NCBI RefSeq assembly: GCF_003026475.1
Contig: NZ_PYMC01000001.1
Coordinates: 434,001-498,000 of the forward strand
Source of the DNA: Photobacterium lipolyticum
GTDB taxonomy: Bacteria; Pseudomonadota; Gammaproteobacteria; Enterobacterales; Vibrionaceae
Direction of reading: 5' to 3'
Length of the DNA stretch: 64,000 nt
In this document: positions 10,006-20,855 of the stretch, in pieces
Position numbering within the stretch: position 1 is the first letter of the stretch
Layout of the letters: each line of letters begins with the position of its first letter
Position numbers and translations under genes: made by a program
The notes under the pieces: model-generated
What the model was told of the DNA's origin: nothing
What the model saw: only the letters and a program-made list of their open reading frames with translations
Database searches by the model: none

Positions 10006-10093
10006 CGTTAGTTCCCCCTAATTGGTTTTCTTAGATTTGGCTATCATATAACTTACTTTTGCTATTTGATAAAGTCCTCATCAGTGTAAGAAG

Positions 10094-10116
10094 ATTATTT
10101 CGCACCGCAAATTAAA
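10094..10116. promoter_or_regulatory. NagC-like operator proximal to nagE
   Basis: ATTATTTCGCACCGCAAATTAAA has the AT-rich flanks and the CGCACCGC centre of known NagC sites: TTATTT on one side, AAATTAA on the other. Release by GlcNAc-6-P is the established mechanism in E. coli. Confidence 0.7.
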
Positions 10117-10127
10117 ACATCATCAAT

Positions 10128-10143
10128 TGTGATCTTAGTCACC
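10128..10143. promoter_or_regulatory. CRP-binding site between nagE and nagB
   Basis: TGTGATCTTAGTCACC fits TGTGA-N6-TCACA with one mismatch. It lies between the two NagC-like sites, as expected for cAMP-CRP activation of a PTS sugar operon. Confidence 0.7.
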
Positions 10144-10188
10144 TGGCGGACCAAGATCTAGGCGATTTTGCTAGCCCGATCATAAAAC

Positions 10189-10210
10189 TTATTTTATGAT
10201 TCGAAACAAA
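10189..10210. promoter_or_regulatory. Second NagC-like operator, proximal to nagB
   Basis: TTATTTTATGATTCGAAACAAA resembles the first site at its flanks (TTATTT and AAA). The centres are about 95 bp apart, close to nine helical turns, which fits the looped NagC repression known for the E. coli nagE-nagB region. The match is weaker than the first site. Confidence 0.45.
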
Positions 10211-10264
10211 GGCGCTACGCCACTACAATTATTTTGTTTTATCTATTTTTAATGAGGTGTCACC

Positions 10265-11065
10265 GTGAGACTAATCCCACTTAATAACGCGAAAGATGTA
10301 GGTTTATGGTCTGCTCGCTATATTTCTGATTCTATTAATAAATTTAAACCAACAGCAGAGCGTCCTTTTGTTCTTGGTTTACCTACCGGTGGTACCCCTT
10401 TAACTACATACAAGCGCCTTATTGAACTTTATGTTGCGGGTGAAGTAAGTTTCAAGCATGTTGTGACTTTCAATATGGATGAATATATCGGCATTCCTGC
10501 TGATCACCCTGAGTCTTATCGTAGCTTCATGTATAATAACTTCTTTAACCATATTGATATTCAAGAAGAAAACATCAACCTTCTTGATGGCAACGCAGAA
10601 GATCACGAAACTGAGTGTCAGCGTTATGAAGATAAAATTAAATCTTACGGCAGAATTAACCTGTTCATGGGCGGTGTCGGCAACGATGGCCACATCGCAT
10701 TCAATGAGCCAGCATCTTCATTAGCTTCTCGCACTCGTATCAAAACGCTGACGCAAGATACCCGCATCGCGAACTCACGTTTCTTTGATGGCGATATCAA
10801 TCAAGTTCCGAAATTCGCACTGACTATTGGTGTCGGTACGCTGCTTGATTCTGCTGAAATCATGATTCTAGTGACCGGCCATAACAAAGCACAAGCTCTT
10901 GAAGCCGCCGTTGAAGGCTCAGTAAACCACCTGTGGACGGTTTCGGCGCTGCAACTGCACCCTAAATCACTGGTTGTATGTGATGAACCCGCGACCCAGG
11001 AACTGAAGGTGAAAACTGTTAAATACTTCCAGGAACTGGAAGCAAAAAATATTAAAAATCTATAA
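10265..11065 (+). CDS. nagB: Glucosamine-6-phosphate deaminase
   Basis: Converts glucosamine-6-phosphate to fructose-6-phosphate and ammonia, the last step of GlcNAc catabolism. The 266-residue length is exactly typical. The phosphate loop LPTGGTPL (39-46), the catalytic Asp72 in NMDEYIG, and [14 protein letters not shown] with the ring-opening His are all present. It starts at GTG behind GAGGTG. It is first in the nagBAC operon. Confidence 0.97.
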   Translation: MRLIPLNNAKDVGLWSARYISDSINKFKPTAERPFVLGLPTGGTPLTTYKRLIELYVAGEVSFKHVVTFNMDEYIGIPADHPESYRSFMYNNFFNHIDIQEENINLLDGNAEDHETECQRYEDKIKSYGRINLFMGGVGNDGHIAFNEPASSLASRTRIKTLTQDTRIANSRFFDGDINQVPKFALTIGVGTLLDSAEIMILVTGHNKAQALEAAVEGSVNHLWTVSALQLHPKSLVVCDEPATQELKVKTVKYFQELEAKNIKNL

Positions 11066-11150
11066 CTATAAATGATCACTTTCTTGCTATTCATCGATAT
11101 AGCAAGAAGGTGAATCGTTACAATAACCTTTAACATAATAGGAAATGTTC

Positions 11151-12293
11151 ATGTACGCGCTTACCAATTGTCGTATTTTTACCGGTAGCGATGTGCTGAA
11201 TAACCACGCCGTCATTATCGACGGCGTGAACATTCACGCTGTTTACCCGGTAGCGGAGCTGCCAAATGATATCAAATCCGTTGATCTTGAAGGGGCTAAC
11301 CTGACCCCTGGTTTCATCGACCTGCAGTTAAATGGTTGTGGTGGGGTGATGCTAAATGACAAAATCAATGCTGACACCATCCATACCATGCATCGAGCCA
11401 ACCTGAAATCTGGTTGCACAAGCTTCCTGCCGACTCTGATCACCTCGTCAGATGAAGATATGAAAGCGGTGATCACCGCAACTCGCGAGTATCACAGCAG
11501 GTATCAGAACCATTCGTTGGGTTTACACCTTGAGGGCCCATACCTGAATGTGATGAAAAAAGGTATTCACAGCGTTGACCATATCCGTCGTTCTGATGAT
11601 GCAATGATCCAAACCATCTGTGATAACGCCGATATCGTGACCAAAGTAACCCTTGCCCCTGAACAAAACGCTCAAGAACATATCGAGCAACTGGTTGACG
11701 CCGGTATTGTTGTTTCAGCTGGCCATACCAATGCATCTTATAAAGAAGCACGTAAAGGTTTTGCGGCAGGTATCAGCTTTGCAACTCACCTGTTCAATGC
11801 CATGACCCCCATCGCCGGCCGTGAACCGGGGATGGTTGGCGCAATCTACGACACGCCAGATGTCTATGCCGGGATTATTGCCGATGGTTTCCACGTTGAT
11901 TATGCCAATATTCGCATGGCACATCGCATGAAAGGCGATAAACTTGTTTTAGTGACTGATGCAACTGCACCTGCAGGAGCAGACATGGATCACTTTATTT
12001 TTGTCGGTAAGAAAGTATATTATCGAGATGGCAAGTGTGTTGACGAAAATGGCACACTTGGTGGCTCGGCACTTACCATGATTGAAGCGGTTCAAAACAG
12101 TGTCGAGCATGCAGGTATCGCCCTGGACGAAGCGATTCGCATGGCAACTCTTTATCCAGCACGGGCAATTTGTGTTGATAAAAAACTGGGTGCCATCAAA
12201 AAAGGCATGGTTGCAAACCTGGCTATTTTTGATCGCGATTATAACGTTCGGGCGACTGTTGTTAACGGTGAATACGAGCAGAACTATCTATGA
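11151..12293 (+). CDS. nagA: N-acetylglucosamine-6-phosphate deacetylase
   Basis: Deacetylates GlcNAc-6-P to glucosamine-6-P for NagB. The 380-residue amidohydrolase has the family N-terminus [12 protein letters not shown], the [12 protein letters not shown] segment, the metal-binding LHLEGPY and SAGHTNA motifs, and the catalytic Asp in [10 protein letters not shown]. The chosen ATG lies 7 bases after AGGAA and matches the family start; an ATG two codons earlier would touch the ribosome site. The stop overlaps the nagC start by 4 bases. Confidence 0.97.
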   Translation: MYALTNCRIFTGSDVLNNHAVIIDGVNIHAVYPVAELPNDIKSVDLEGANLTPGFIDLQLNGCGGVMLNDKINADTIHTMHRANLKSGCTSFLPTLITSSDEDMKAVITATREYHSRYQNHSLGLHLEGPYLNVMKKGIHSVDHIRRSDDAMIQTICDNADIVTKVTLAPEQNAQEHIEQLVDAGIVVSAGHTNASYKEARKGFAAGISFATHLFNAMTPIAGREPGMVGAIYDTPDVYAGIIADGFHVDYANIRMAHRMKGDKLVLVTDATAPAGADMDHFIFVGKKVYYRDGKCVDENGTLGGSALTMIEAVQNSVEHAGIALDEAIRMATLYPARAICVDKKLGAIKKGMVANLAIFDRDYNVRATVVNGEYEQNYL

Positions 12294-13504
12294 CAGGCGG
12301 ACAAATTGGTAATGTAGATCTGGTTAAACAGCTTAACAGTGCTGCTGTTTACAGACTAATAGACTTGCAAGGCCCTATTTCACGGATTCAGGTTGCAGAC
12401 GTGAGTCATCTTGCTCCGGCAAGTGTTACTAAAATTACCCGTCAATTGCTTGAACGCGGCTTAATTAAAGAAGTCGCGCAGCAAGCATCTACCGGTGGTA
12501 GACGTGCCATATCGCTGACAACGGAGTCAGCGCCTTTTCATTCAATTGCGATCCGTCTTGGACGTAATTACATCGAAATGACCCTTTATGATCTGAGCGG
12601 CAAATATATTGCAGGTGCTGCAGATAAATTTAGCTATTCTAACCAGCAAGAACTGACCGATGGTTTACTTGACCACATTCGTCAATTTATCTCTGATAAT
12701 CAGAATGTAATGAGAGAGCTGGTCGCATTCGGTATTACCCTGCCTGGTCTGATCGATCCTGAAAAAGGGATTATCGAATACATGCCCAATATCGAGGTTG
12801 ATAATTTCCCGCTGGCGGAAATTATCCGAGATAAATTTGGCGTGTCTTGTTTTGTTGGCAACGATATCCGTGGACTGGCTCTGGCCGAACACTATTTTGG
12901 ATCCAGCCGTGACTGTATCGATTCGATTCTGATCAGCATGCACCACGGCACAGGCGCAGGTATTATTGTTAATGGCCAGGTTTTCCTAGGCTATAACCGT
13001 AATGTCGGTGAAATTGGTCATATCCAGATTGATCCTCTTGGTGATAAATGCCAATGCGGTAACTTCGGGTGCCTGGAAACTGTCGCCTCCGATCCGGCTG
13101 TTATTACTCATGTACAGCAGTTACTTGATCAAGGCTACCCGAGCAGCTTGCAGGAATTAGAAGATCTCACTATGCCCGCGATTTGTGAAGCCGCAAACAA
13201 AGGTGACGAACTGGCAACCCAAGCATTAATTAAAGTGGGCAACCAGTTGGGTAAAGCATTGGCAATGACCGTCAACTTATTTAATCCACAAAAAATTGTT
13301 GTGGCGGGTAATATAACCTTGGCACAAGACATTGTTTTCCCGGCTATTCGACGTTGCGTCGAAACCCAGTCTCTTTCCACGTTCCACAAAGATCTACCCA
13401 TTGTCGCATCGGAACTTTATGGTCAGCCAACCATTGGCGCTTTTTCGATGATCAAGCGTGCGATGTTAAATGGTGTATTACTGCAGCGTATGCTTGATGA
13501 CTAA
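12290..13504 (+). CDS. nagC: GlcNAc-responsive ROK repressor NagC
   Basis: Repressor of the nag regulon and of amino-sugar genes, relieved by GlcNAc-6-P. The N-terminal winged helix ([40 protein letters not shown]) is followed by a ROK kinase-like domain with GTGAGII and the zinc motif [10 protein letters not shown]. At 404 residues it is standard length. The ATGA overlap with nagA indicates translational coupling, so the repressor is part of the operon it controls. Confidence 0.96.
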   Translation: MTGGQIGNVDLVKQLNSAAVYRLIDLQGPISRIQVADVSHLAPASVTKITRQLLERGLIKEVAQQASTGGRRAISLTTESAPFHSIAIRLGRNYIEMTLYDLSGKYIAGAADKFSYSNQQELTDGLLDHIRQFISDNQNVMRELVAFGITLPGLIDPEKGIIEYMPNIEVDNFPLAEIIRDKFGVSCFVGNDIRGLALAEHYFGSSRDCIDSILISMHHGTGAGIIVNGQVFLGYNRNVGEIGHIQIDPLGDKCQCGNFGCLETVASDPAVITHVQQLLDQGYPSSLQELEDLTMPAICEAANKGDELATQALIKVGNQLGKALAMTVNLFNPQKIVVAGNITLAQDIVFPAIRRCVETQSLSTFHKDLPIVASELYGQPTIGAFSMIKRAMLNGVLLQRMLDD

Positions 13505-13624
13505 TTCAGAGTAACAAGTTCTACTGTAGCAGCTTAATTCGTAACACTTTATCGGGGGATGGGTCAGACAGACACATCCCCCTTGTGCTATATTGAGCGC
13601 CAATTTTGATCACAAAGGTCAGTT

Positions 13625-15211
13625 ATGGAACTCGTCTTCATCATTGCCGCTTTTCTAGCTGGCTTCATCGCGTTGCGATGTAAACTCCCCCCTTTAGTGG
13701 GATTTCTGGTTGCAGGGTTTGCCCTCAATAGTGCAGGCTTTCACTCAACCGAAACCCTCACTACGTTGGCAGATCTGGGTGTCACCCTTTTACTGTTTAC
13801 CATCGGTCTGAAATTAGACGTTAAAACCCTGCTGGCTAAAGAAATATGGGGAGGAGCAACGCTTCACAACCTGCTTTCAACTGCCCTGTTCACCTTGTCA
13901 TTGCTCGGTTTAAAACAACTTGGCCTTGGTGTGCTCACAGAGCTTGGCATCGCGCAACTTGTCCTGCTCGGCTTTGCCTTGTCTTTTTCCAGTACTGTCT
14001 TTGCTATTAAAGCCCTACAAGAGAAAGGTGAACTTAACGCCACCTACGGTACCTTAGCAATTGGTATTCTGGTCATGCAGGATATATTTGCCGTTGTCTT
14101 CCTGACTGTTTCAATGGGGAAAATACCGGATATCACCGCATTAGGCCTATTTGCCCTGCCGCTACTGCGGCCATTATTGTTCAGGATTCTTGACAAGGCG
14201 GGACACGGCGAAATGCTGGTTCTGTATGCCATATTCCTGGCTTTGGTCGCCGGAGCAGGCTTATTTGAGCTGGTCGGCATCAAGGCCGATCTTGGCGCCC
14301 TCATTCTCGGCATGATGCTGGCCGCACACCCTAAAGCCTCTGAGATGTCAAAGACTCTCTTTAATCTGAAAGAGCTATTGCTGGTCTGCTTCTTCCTCAA
14401 CATTGGATTAGCAGAAGAACCTACCCTTGACGGCTTTTTAATGGCAATTGTGCTGCTTTTGCTGCTTCCGATTAAAGGGATCCTTTATTATCTTATTTTC
14501 AGTCTGAGCCGTTATCGTGTCCGCACCTCATTGCTCGGCACACTCACCCTGTTTAACTACAGTGAGTTCGGTCTGATCGTCGGTGGAATGGCCTATAAAC
14601 TAGGCTGGCTGCCCGGCAGTCTTTTGGTTGCAATTGCCATATCGGTTTCACTCTCCTTTTTAATTTCCGCACCGCTCAACAGTATGGGCCACAAACTCTA
14701 TACAGAAGCCTCAAAGTGGCTAAAAGAATATGAACCGGAAAAGCTCAATGCCAGTGACAAGTTGATCGACCTAGGTCATGCCAAAATTTTAATTTTAGGG
14801 ATGGGGCGGATCGGCAGCGGAGCCTATGACGAACTGGTACAGCGTTATGGGAAACAAGTGATTGGTATCGATACTCGCGAAGACTCTGTCGAAGGCCACC
14901 GGGCTGAAGGTCGTAACGTGATCCATGGTGATGCAACCGACCCGGACTTCTGGGCTCGTGTTATGGCTGATCATCGTGTCAAATTGATTTTACTTGCCAT
15001 GCCACACAGCCAGGCTAACACCTTTGCCCTGGAGCAAATTCACCTGCGTGATTATAACGGTAAAATAGCAGCCATCGCCAAATACGATGATGATGAAGAG
15101 TTGCTCTATGAGCTGGGGGTTGATGCGGCTTTTAATATCTATAACGAAGCCGGAAGCGGTTTTGCTCGCCATGTTTGTAAAAACTTAGCACCTGATATCG
15201 AGCAAATTTAA
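13625..15211 (+). CDS. CPA2-family cation:proton antiporter with TrkA-N (RCK) domain
   Basis: An inner-membrane protein of 528 residues. The first 370 residues or so are a long run of hydrophobic helices of the Na/H-exchanger (CPA2) type, including the KLPPLVGFLVAGF entry and LGFALSFSSTVFAIKAL. A cytosolic Rossmann TrkA-N domain follows, with the nucleotide-binding GMGRIGSG loop and a GDATDPDFW segment typical of RCK domains. It likely exchanges K+ or Na+ for protons; the specific ion cannot be read. It is a lone gene with AAAGG before its ATG and a terminator after it. It is distinct from E. coli YbaL. Confidence 0.85.
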   Translation: MELVFIIAAFLAGFIALRCKLPPLVGFLVAGFALNSAGFHSTETLTTLADLGVTLLLFTIGLKLDVKTLLAKEIWGGATLHNLLSTALFTLSLLGLKQLGLGVLTELGIAQLVLLGFALSFSSTVFAIKALQEKGELNATYGTLAIGILVMQDIFAVVFLTVSMGKIPDITALGLFALPLLRPLLFRILDKAGHGEMLVLYAIFLALVAGAGLFELVGIKADLGALILGMMLAAHPKASEMSKTLFNLKELLLVCFFLNIGLAEEPTLDGFLMAIVLLLLLPIKGILYYLIFSLSRYRVRTSLLGTLTLFNYSEFGLIVGGMAYKLGWLPGSLLVAIAISVSLSFLISAPLNSMGHKLYTEASKWLKEYEPEKLNASDKLIDLGHAKILILGMGRIGSGAYDELVQRYGKQVIGIDTREDSVEGHRAEGRNVIHGDATDPDFWARVMADHRVKLILLAMPHSQANTFALEQIHLRDYNGKIAAIAKYDDDEELLYELGVDAAFNIYNEAGSGFARHVCKNLAPDIEQI

Positions 15212-15246
15212 TTCTCGCCTTCAATAGATCTTATATCTTAGTTAAC

Positions 15247-15275
15247 AACGGCAGCCTCGGCTGCCGTTTGTTTTT
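15247..15275 (+). terminator. Intrinsic terminator of the antiporter gene
   Basis: AACGGCAGC / GCTGCCGTT around CTCG, followed by TTGTTTTT. Confidence 0.85.
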
Positions 15276-15456
15276 ACGGTTAAAAAACGCCCCAAACTAG
15301 ATCTCATTCGGAAAAAGCCGAAATAAACGAATACCATTCACCAACCAGTCTTTTCTTTGATTGATCGAAGGTTTTTTATTGCATTTAGTTACCGAATACG
15401 CAATTTTAACAAACAAGCAAGGGGATAAAGCGAGAGACAGTGGCTAGTGGCGAGTA

Positions 15457-15512
15457 ACTAGAAACTAGAAACTAGAAACTAGAAACTAGAAACTAGAGAC
15501 TAGAGACTAGAG
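15457..15512 (+). repeat. Tandem 7-bp satellite, eight units
   Basis: Eight head-to-tail heptamers: five ACTAGAA then three ACTAGAG, a clean step change. It lies 75 bases before asnB. The remainder of the 376-bp gap after the antiporter terminator is AT-rich sequence without a recognisable gene. The same heptad family recurs at 17279-17299 and 34281-34329. Confidence 0.95.
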
Positions 15513-15587
15513 ACTCGTCACTAAAAGCTCGACTCCCCCGAAAGAATTAGGGATAGCACCAAAGATATTAAGGTTGGAGTGGAAAAT

Positions 15588-17252
15588 ATGTGTTCAGTAT
15601 TCGGTATATTAGACATTAAAAGTGATCCAGCAGCACTACGTGCTACAGCATTGGAAATGTCAAAAAAAATGCGTCACCGCGGGCCCGACTGGTCCGGGAT
15701 CTATTCATCAGAAAAAGCGATTTTAGTCCACGAGCGTCTTGCTATCGTTGACCTGAATAGCGGTGAACAACCACTATACAACCAAGACAAAACCCACGCT
15801 TTGGCGGTTAATGGTGAAATATACAACCACAAAGAGCTAAGTGCGGAATTTGCACCGGATTACCCATTCCAAACCGAGTCAGATTGCGAAATCATTCTTG
15901 CGCTTTATAAAGAAAAAGGTCCTGAACTACTCGATTATCTAAACGGTATCTTTGGTTTTATTCTTTATGATGCAGAGCAAGATGCTTACCTGATTGGCCG
16001 TGACCATATTGGTATCATCCCTCTGTATCAAGGCTACGATGAGCACGGTAACTACTATATCGCCTCTGAAATGAAGGCCTTAGTACCTATATGTAAATCC
16101 ATCAGTGAATTTCCTCCGGGCCACTTCCTGTGGAGTAAAAAAGGCGAACCAGTGCGTTACTACAAGCGTGACTGGATGGAATATGACGCAGTTGCTGATG
16201 CGCAAACAGATAAAGTAGCACTGATAGACGCAATGGAAAGTGCGGTAAAACGCCAGTTAATGACCGATGTACCCTACGGTGTTCTCTTATCAGGCGGTCT
16301 GGATTCTTCAGTGATCTCAGCTATCACAAAGAAATTTGCGGCGCGCCGTATTGAAGATGATGAACAGTCACAGGCCTGGTGGCCTACCCTGCACTCATTT
16401 GCCATTGGTCTTGAAGGCGCACCGGATCTAAAGGCCGCCAAAGTCGTAGCGGACAGCATTGGTACTGTTCACCATGAACTGACCTATACCGTTCAGGAAG
16501 GGCTGGATGCGATCCGTGACGTGATTTACCACATCGAAACCTACGACGTGACCACCATTCGTGCTTCAACACCGATGTACCTGATGGCGCGTAAGATCCG
16601 TGCAATGGGGATCAAAATGGTATTATCAGGTGAAGGGGCTGACGAGATCTTTGGCGGTTACCTGTATTTCCATAAAGCGCCGAACGCCAGAGAATTCCAC
16701 GAAGAGACGGTGCGTAAGCTCCTTGCGCTGAATATGTTTGACTGCGCACGGGCCAACAAATCTATGGCCGCCTGGGGAATTGAAGCACGTGTACCGTTCT
16801 TGGATAAAGATTTCCTTGAAGTCGCTATGCGTCTGAACCCTGAAGATAAAATGTGCGGCAATGGCAAAATGGAGAAACACATCATCCGTGAATGTTTTGG
16901 CCACTACCTGCCTGAATCTGTTGCATGGCGTCAAAAAGAACAGTTCTCAGATGGCGTTGGCTACAGCTGGATTGATACGCTAAAAGAAGTGGCAGAAGCA
17001 AAAATTACGGATAAGCAACTGGAAACAGCTAGTTTCCGCTTCCCGTACAATACGCCAACCACGAAAGAGGGGTATGCGTACCGTGAAATCTTCGAAGAGC
17101 TTTTCCCTCTGGAAGATGCTGCGAAGTGTGTACCTGGCGGCCCGTCTATCGCATGCTCAAGCGCTAAAGCGATAGAGTGGGATGAGAGCTTTAAAAACAG
17201 TGCTGATCCATCTGGCCGCGCCATTGCAGCCGTGCACAACGAAGCCTATTAA
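15588..17252 (+). CDS. asnB: Asparagine synthase (glutamine-hydrolysing)
   Basis: Makes asparagine from aspartate, glutamine and ATP. The class II glutaminase domain starts at the nucleophile Cys2 (MCSVFGIL), which fixes the start at this ATG; an in-frame ATG 3 codons upstream would bury the Cys. The synthetase domain has the ATP pyrophosphatase loop SGGLDSS and SGEGADEIFGGY. At 554 residues it is full length. GGAG precedes the ATG. It is monocistronic and flanked on both sides by heptad repeats. Confidence 0.97.
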   Translation: MCSVFGILDIKSDPAALRATALEMSKKMRHRGPDWSGIYSSEKAILVHERLAIVDLNSGEQPLYNQDKTHALAVNGEIYNHKELSAEFAPDYPFQTESDCEIILALYKEKGPELLDYLNGIFGFILYDAEQDAYLIGRDHIGIIPLYQGYDEHGNYYIASEMKALVPICKSISEFPPGHFLWSKKGEPVRYYKRDWMEYDAVADAQTDKVALIDAMESAVKRQLMTDVPYGVLLSGGLDSSVISAITKKFAARRIEDDEQSQAWWPTLHSFAIGLEGAPDLKAAKVVADSIGTVHHELTYTVQEGLDAIRDVIYHIETYDVTTIRASTPMYLMARKIRAMGIKMVLSGEGADEIFGGYLYFHKAPNAREFHEETVRKLLALNMFDCARANKSMAAWGIEARVPFLDKDFLEVAMRLNPEDKMCGNGKMEKHIIRECFGHYLPESVAWRQKEQFSDGVGYSWIDTLKEVAEAKITDKQLETASFRFPYNTPTTKEGYAYREIFEELFPLEDAAKCVPGGPSIACSSAKAIEWDESFKNSADPSGRAIAAVHNEAY

Positions 17253-17278
17253 AAATAGAGTAGAATTACGAGGAGCGA

Positions 17279-17299
17279 GTTTCGAGAAAAGAGATTCGC
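17279..17299 (+). repeat. Degenerate heptad array after asnB
   Basis: Three consecutive seven-base units, GTTTCGA, GAAAAGA and GATTCGC, match the heptad family of 15457-15512 (read on the opposite strand) and 34281-34329. Short and degenerate, so it is less certain than the other two. Confidence 0.5.
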
Positions 17300-17314
17300 A
17301 AGCTTAAATAAACA

Positions 17315-17342
17315 AAAAACCGCCAACTTCGGCGGTTTTTTA
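17315..17342 (+). terminator. Intrinsic terminator of asnB
   Basis: AAAAACCGCC / GGCGGTTTTTT around AACTTC, T tract on the plus strand; the complementary A tract could also serve gsk poorly. Confidence 0.85.
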
Positions 17343-17401
17343 TTTGGGATACTAAGTTGCTTTTCCTAGGGCCGAGAACCTGCTCTTCCTAGGATCCGCA
17401 C

Positions 17402-18706
17402 TTATCTCTCCCAGTATGCTTCTTCCAGACTATCTTCGCGCTCTGGTAAACCACGAGATAAACGCGGCGAGTGCTGAGCCAGTACTTCATAGCTCACACG
17501 GTTTGCGTACAGACAAACTTGCGAAAACGATGAATAGGTCAGGAAGTTATGCTGATGCTTACTTGAATTCGGCACATTGTCTTTGTGATAACGGTTTGCC
17601 GACATATCATGTAGTACGGCAGACAGTGCGCCATCACCAGCACCATTGGTATTCTTAATACGCTCTGGGCCACCCATGTATGGTGCAATGTGTGAGTACA
17701 CCTTAATTGGATTCTCACAACCGGACTTCAGCATCGGACGGCTGAACTCATAGCGGTTGAATTCAGGAATGTCACCTGGCAGCAACGGCAAGCTCGTTTC
17801 ACGCTTCGCCGATTCCTCGGTATAACCTGCTGTATATAAACCAATAGGACCGGCGGTACACAGTACTAAATCAACCCATTCCAGCGTTTTATCTGAAGCG
17901 AGCAGTGGATCTGATTCACCCGTCAGTGCTTCTGCTTCATCTTCATTCATCGCAACCACAGTGACATGATCGCGTAAGAAATCACGCCACCACTGCGGAT
18001 CGTCAGCAATCACAAACTTGGTGCCCAATGTCAGAACAACTGGCACATCATATTTCTTCGCATACTCAATAGCACGCATGGTCGCATCAGGCATCGGATC
18101 GCCATCTTTACAACGCACCAGATAAGCCGTTAATACCAGCGCCGACGCACGTTTGAAAATATCTTCCGAGATATTATCAGGGTGCAGTTGGTTCATGCGG
18201 CCTTCATTGATTGCGAAGGTACGCTCACCATCTTTGGAAATCAGAGCAAAACAGCGACCTATCGGGCCTTCAACTGCCTGCAGGTGATTCATATCCATAC
18301 GGCTTGAGGTGTTGCAAAGATAGCGGTATGCATAGCTGCCAATTTCAATATCTTTACTCATGACACCTAACAGCACCGATTTATCATCGGCCAGTACAGA
18401 GTAGTTATGCAAAGTGTTACCAATCGTGCCACCCGCAAACTCGTGGGTGATCAAATCGTTTTCTTTTAACTCTTGATAAAGTGCTTCCGCTTTATCATCC
18501 GTAATGACCAATGAGTGGCCTTTACTCAGCTCATAGCGCTCCAGGAATTCATCACCCACATACGCTTCAATATCAACCAATGTCTGATCAATACCCACCA
18601 CGTGGGCGCGTGTCAGACGCTTTTCTGGTTTAGTTTGACTAATAAGTGGATCACGCGCATGTACAGGAAAGTAATGCTTTGATTTACGTTGGCCTGGAAA
18701 TTTCAT
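17402..18706 (-). CDS. gsk: Inosine-guanosine kinase
   Basis: PfkB-family kinase that salvages inosine and guanosine to IMP and GMP. The 434 residues equal E. coli Gsk in length, with matching N-terminus (MKFPGQRKSKHYFP), AGGTIGNT, and C-terminus (GLPEREDSLEEAYW). The catalytic signature NTNGAGDGA with the base Asp is intact. It follows hemH on the same strand, separated by a terminator. E. coli has aes between these two; it is absent here. Confidence 0.96.
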   Translation of the reverse strand: MKFPGQRKSKHYFPVHARDPLISQTKPEKRLTRAHVVGIDQTLVDIEAYVGDEFLERYELSKGHSLVITDDKAEALYQELKENDLITHEFAGGTIGNTLHNYSVLADDKSVLLGVMSKDIEIGSYAYRYLCNTSSRMDMNHLQAVEGPIGRCFALISKDGERTFAINEGRMNQLHPDNISEDIFKRASALVLTAYLVRCKDGDPMPDATMRAIEYAKKYDVPVVLTLGTKFVIADDPQWWRDFLRDHVTVVAMNEDEAEALTGESDPLLASDKTLEWVDLVLCTAGPIGLYTAGYTEESAKRETSLPLLPGDIPEFNRYEFSRPMLKSGCENPIKVYSHIAPYMGGPERIKNTNGAGDGALSAVLHDMSANRYHKDNVPNSSKHQHNFLTYSSFSQVCLYANRVSYEVLAQHSPRLSRGLPEREDSLEEAYWER

Positions 18707-18760
18707 GGGAATGAGCTGTCAGTTGTGAATTTTTGCGGATTCTATCACAGAATATCGAAC

Positions 18761-18796
18761 AAAAAAGGAAAAGCTCTCACAGTTTGTGAGAGCTTT
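18761..18796 (-). terminator. Intrinsic terminator of hemH
   Basis: An 11-bp stem AAAGCTCTCAC / GTGAGAGCTTT with a 5-base loop. On the minus strand it is followed by TCCTTTTTT, so it ends the hemH transcript before gsk. Confidence 0.85.
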
Positions 18797-18854
18797 CTCG
18801 CTTCAACAGGAAACTTTTTAATACAGCTAATACCCTAACCTGCTCAAGGTGCAA

Positions 18855-19829
18855 CTACCAACCCTGGCTATGCTGTTCGACTAGACTGACCATCATATCA
18901 ATATGGGCAGGGCTATCATTCAGGCATGGAATTAAATTAAACTCCTCTCCTCCCGCCTCGATAAACATTTCTTTACACTGCTCAGCAATTTCTTCTAATG
19001 TTTCTAAGCAATCGACAGAGAACGCCGGACACATTACATCTAAACGCTTAACGCCTTTTCTCGCCAACGCTTCAATGGTTTTATCGGTATATGGCTGTAG
19101 CCATTCTTCACGACCAAAGATCGACTGATAGCTCATGCTCATCTTGTCACGACTCAGTGCTAACTTTTCGGCCAGCTTCGCCGTGGTACCATTACAGTGC
19201 TCCGGGTATGGATCGCCATTATCGGCATAACGCTTCGGAATACCGTGATAAGAGCAGAGCAGATAGTCAGGCTCTCCTTTTTCCGCCCACAATTCATTGA
19301 CTGACTTCGCCAACGCATCAATATAATCCGGATGATCAAAGTAGTGGTTAACAAAGCGAAGCTCTGGAATCTCGGGCTGCTCTTTCAGTACCGTAGCGAC
19401 TTTGTCAAACACCGCAGCCGTCGTCGTGCGCGAGTATTGGGGGTATAGCGGTAAAACCAGTACTTTCTCACACCCCTGCTGTTTCAGCTCTTGCAAAGCA
19501 AATTTAATACTCGGGTTGCCATAAGTCATCCCCAATGCAACAGGGACATCAAGACGATGAGCTAATTGTTGCTGCTGACGGCGGGAATATACCATCAGCG
19601 GTGATCCCTCATCCATCCAGACTGATTGGTATAATTTAGCAACTTTAGGCGCACGAATAGGCAAAATCACGCCATGTAAAATTGGACACCACAGCCAGCG
19701 GGTCATATCGACAACACGTTGATCATGTAAAAATTCAGATAAAAAACGCTTTACCGCGGAAGGGGTTGCTTCGTCTGGAGTGCCTAAGTTTACGAGTAGC
19801 ACACCATATTTATTATTTTCCATTCCCAT
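18855..19829 (-). CDS. hemH: Ferrochelatase
   Basis: Inserts Fe2+ into protoporphyrin IX, the last step of haem synthesis, at the inner membrane face. The 324-residue product shows [11 protein letters not shown] at the N-terminus, the catalytic His in [10 protein letters not shown], and the metal-site segment [15 protein letters not shown]. Two ATGs lie 2 codons apart at the start with no strong ribosome site for either; the first is used here. It sits downstream of adk, as in enterics. Confidence 0.96.
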   Translation of the reverse strand: MGMENNKYGVLLVNLGTPDEATPSAVKRFLSEFLHDQRVVDMTRWLWCPILHGVILPIRAPKVAKLYQSVWMDEGSPLMVYSRRQQQQLAHRLDVPVALGMTYGNPSIKFALQELKQQGCEKVLVLPLYPQYSRTTTAAVFDKVATVLKEQPEIPELRFVNHYFDHPDYIDALAKSVNELWAEKGEPDYLLCSYHGIPKRYADNGDPYPEHCNGTTAKLAEKLALSRDKMSMSYQSIFGREEWLQPYTDKTIEALARKGVKRLDVMCPAFSVDCLETLEEIAEQCKEMFIEAGGEEFNLIPCLNDSPAHIDMMVSLVEQHSQGW

Positions 19830-19988
19830 CTACTGACCACTTGTATCAATCTGAAAAAGCTTATTTTATCACTAAGCGATTAGCACTAAACACTTAATTA
19901 TGTATTACTGCCGCATGTGTGACTTCTCATTAATTTATTGGGTATTAGTACGATAATTAAGACAAATTCGATCACTTCTTACCAGGCA

Positions 19989-20027
19989 TAAAAAACGGGC
20001 GATACCATTGGTATCGCCCGTTTTTTT
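19989..20027. terminator. Bidirectional-looking terminator downstream of adk
   Basis: A 16-bp stem AAAAACGGGCGATACC / GGTATCGCCCGTTTTT with a 3-base loop and T tracts on both strands. Both flanking genes run on the minus strand, so its active role is ending adk. Confidence 0.9.
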
Positions 20028-20048
20028 ATTGATAGAAACTATCAATAA

Positions 20049-20705
<657 letters not shown>

Positions 20706-20855
20706 TCAAAAAAATAAGCCGGATTTATCAAAAATCGTTGCTTCTCAAAAAACATGCAAAATACACTGATTAGCCAGTAGTCGCAAGCCCGGTACCGTGA
20801 CCGGGCCTGATTACATGCTTTATCAGGATACTATTTGAGTCGCGAGTAGACGCGA

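Noticed and set aside
15457-15512. CRISPR-like array
   Set aside because: Units are 7 bp without spacers; this is a microsatellite-type tandem repeat.
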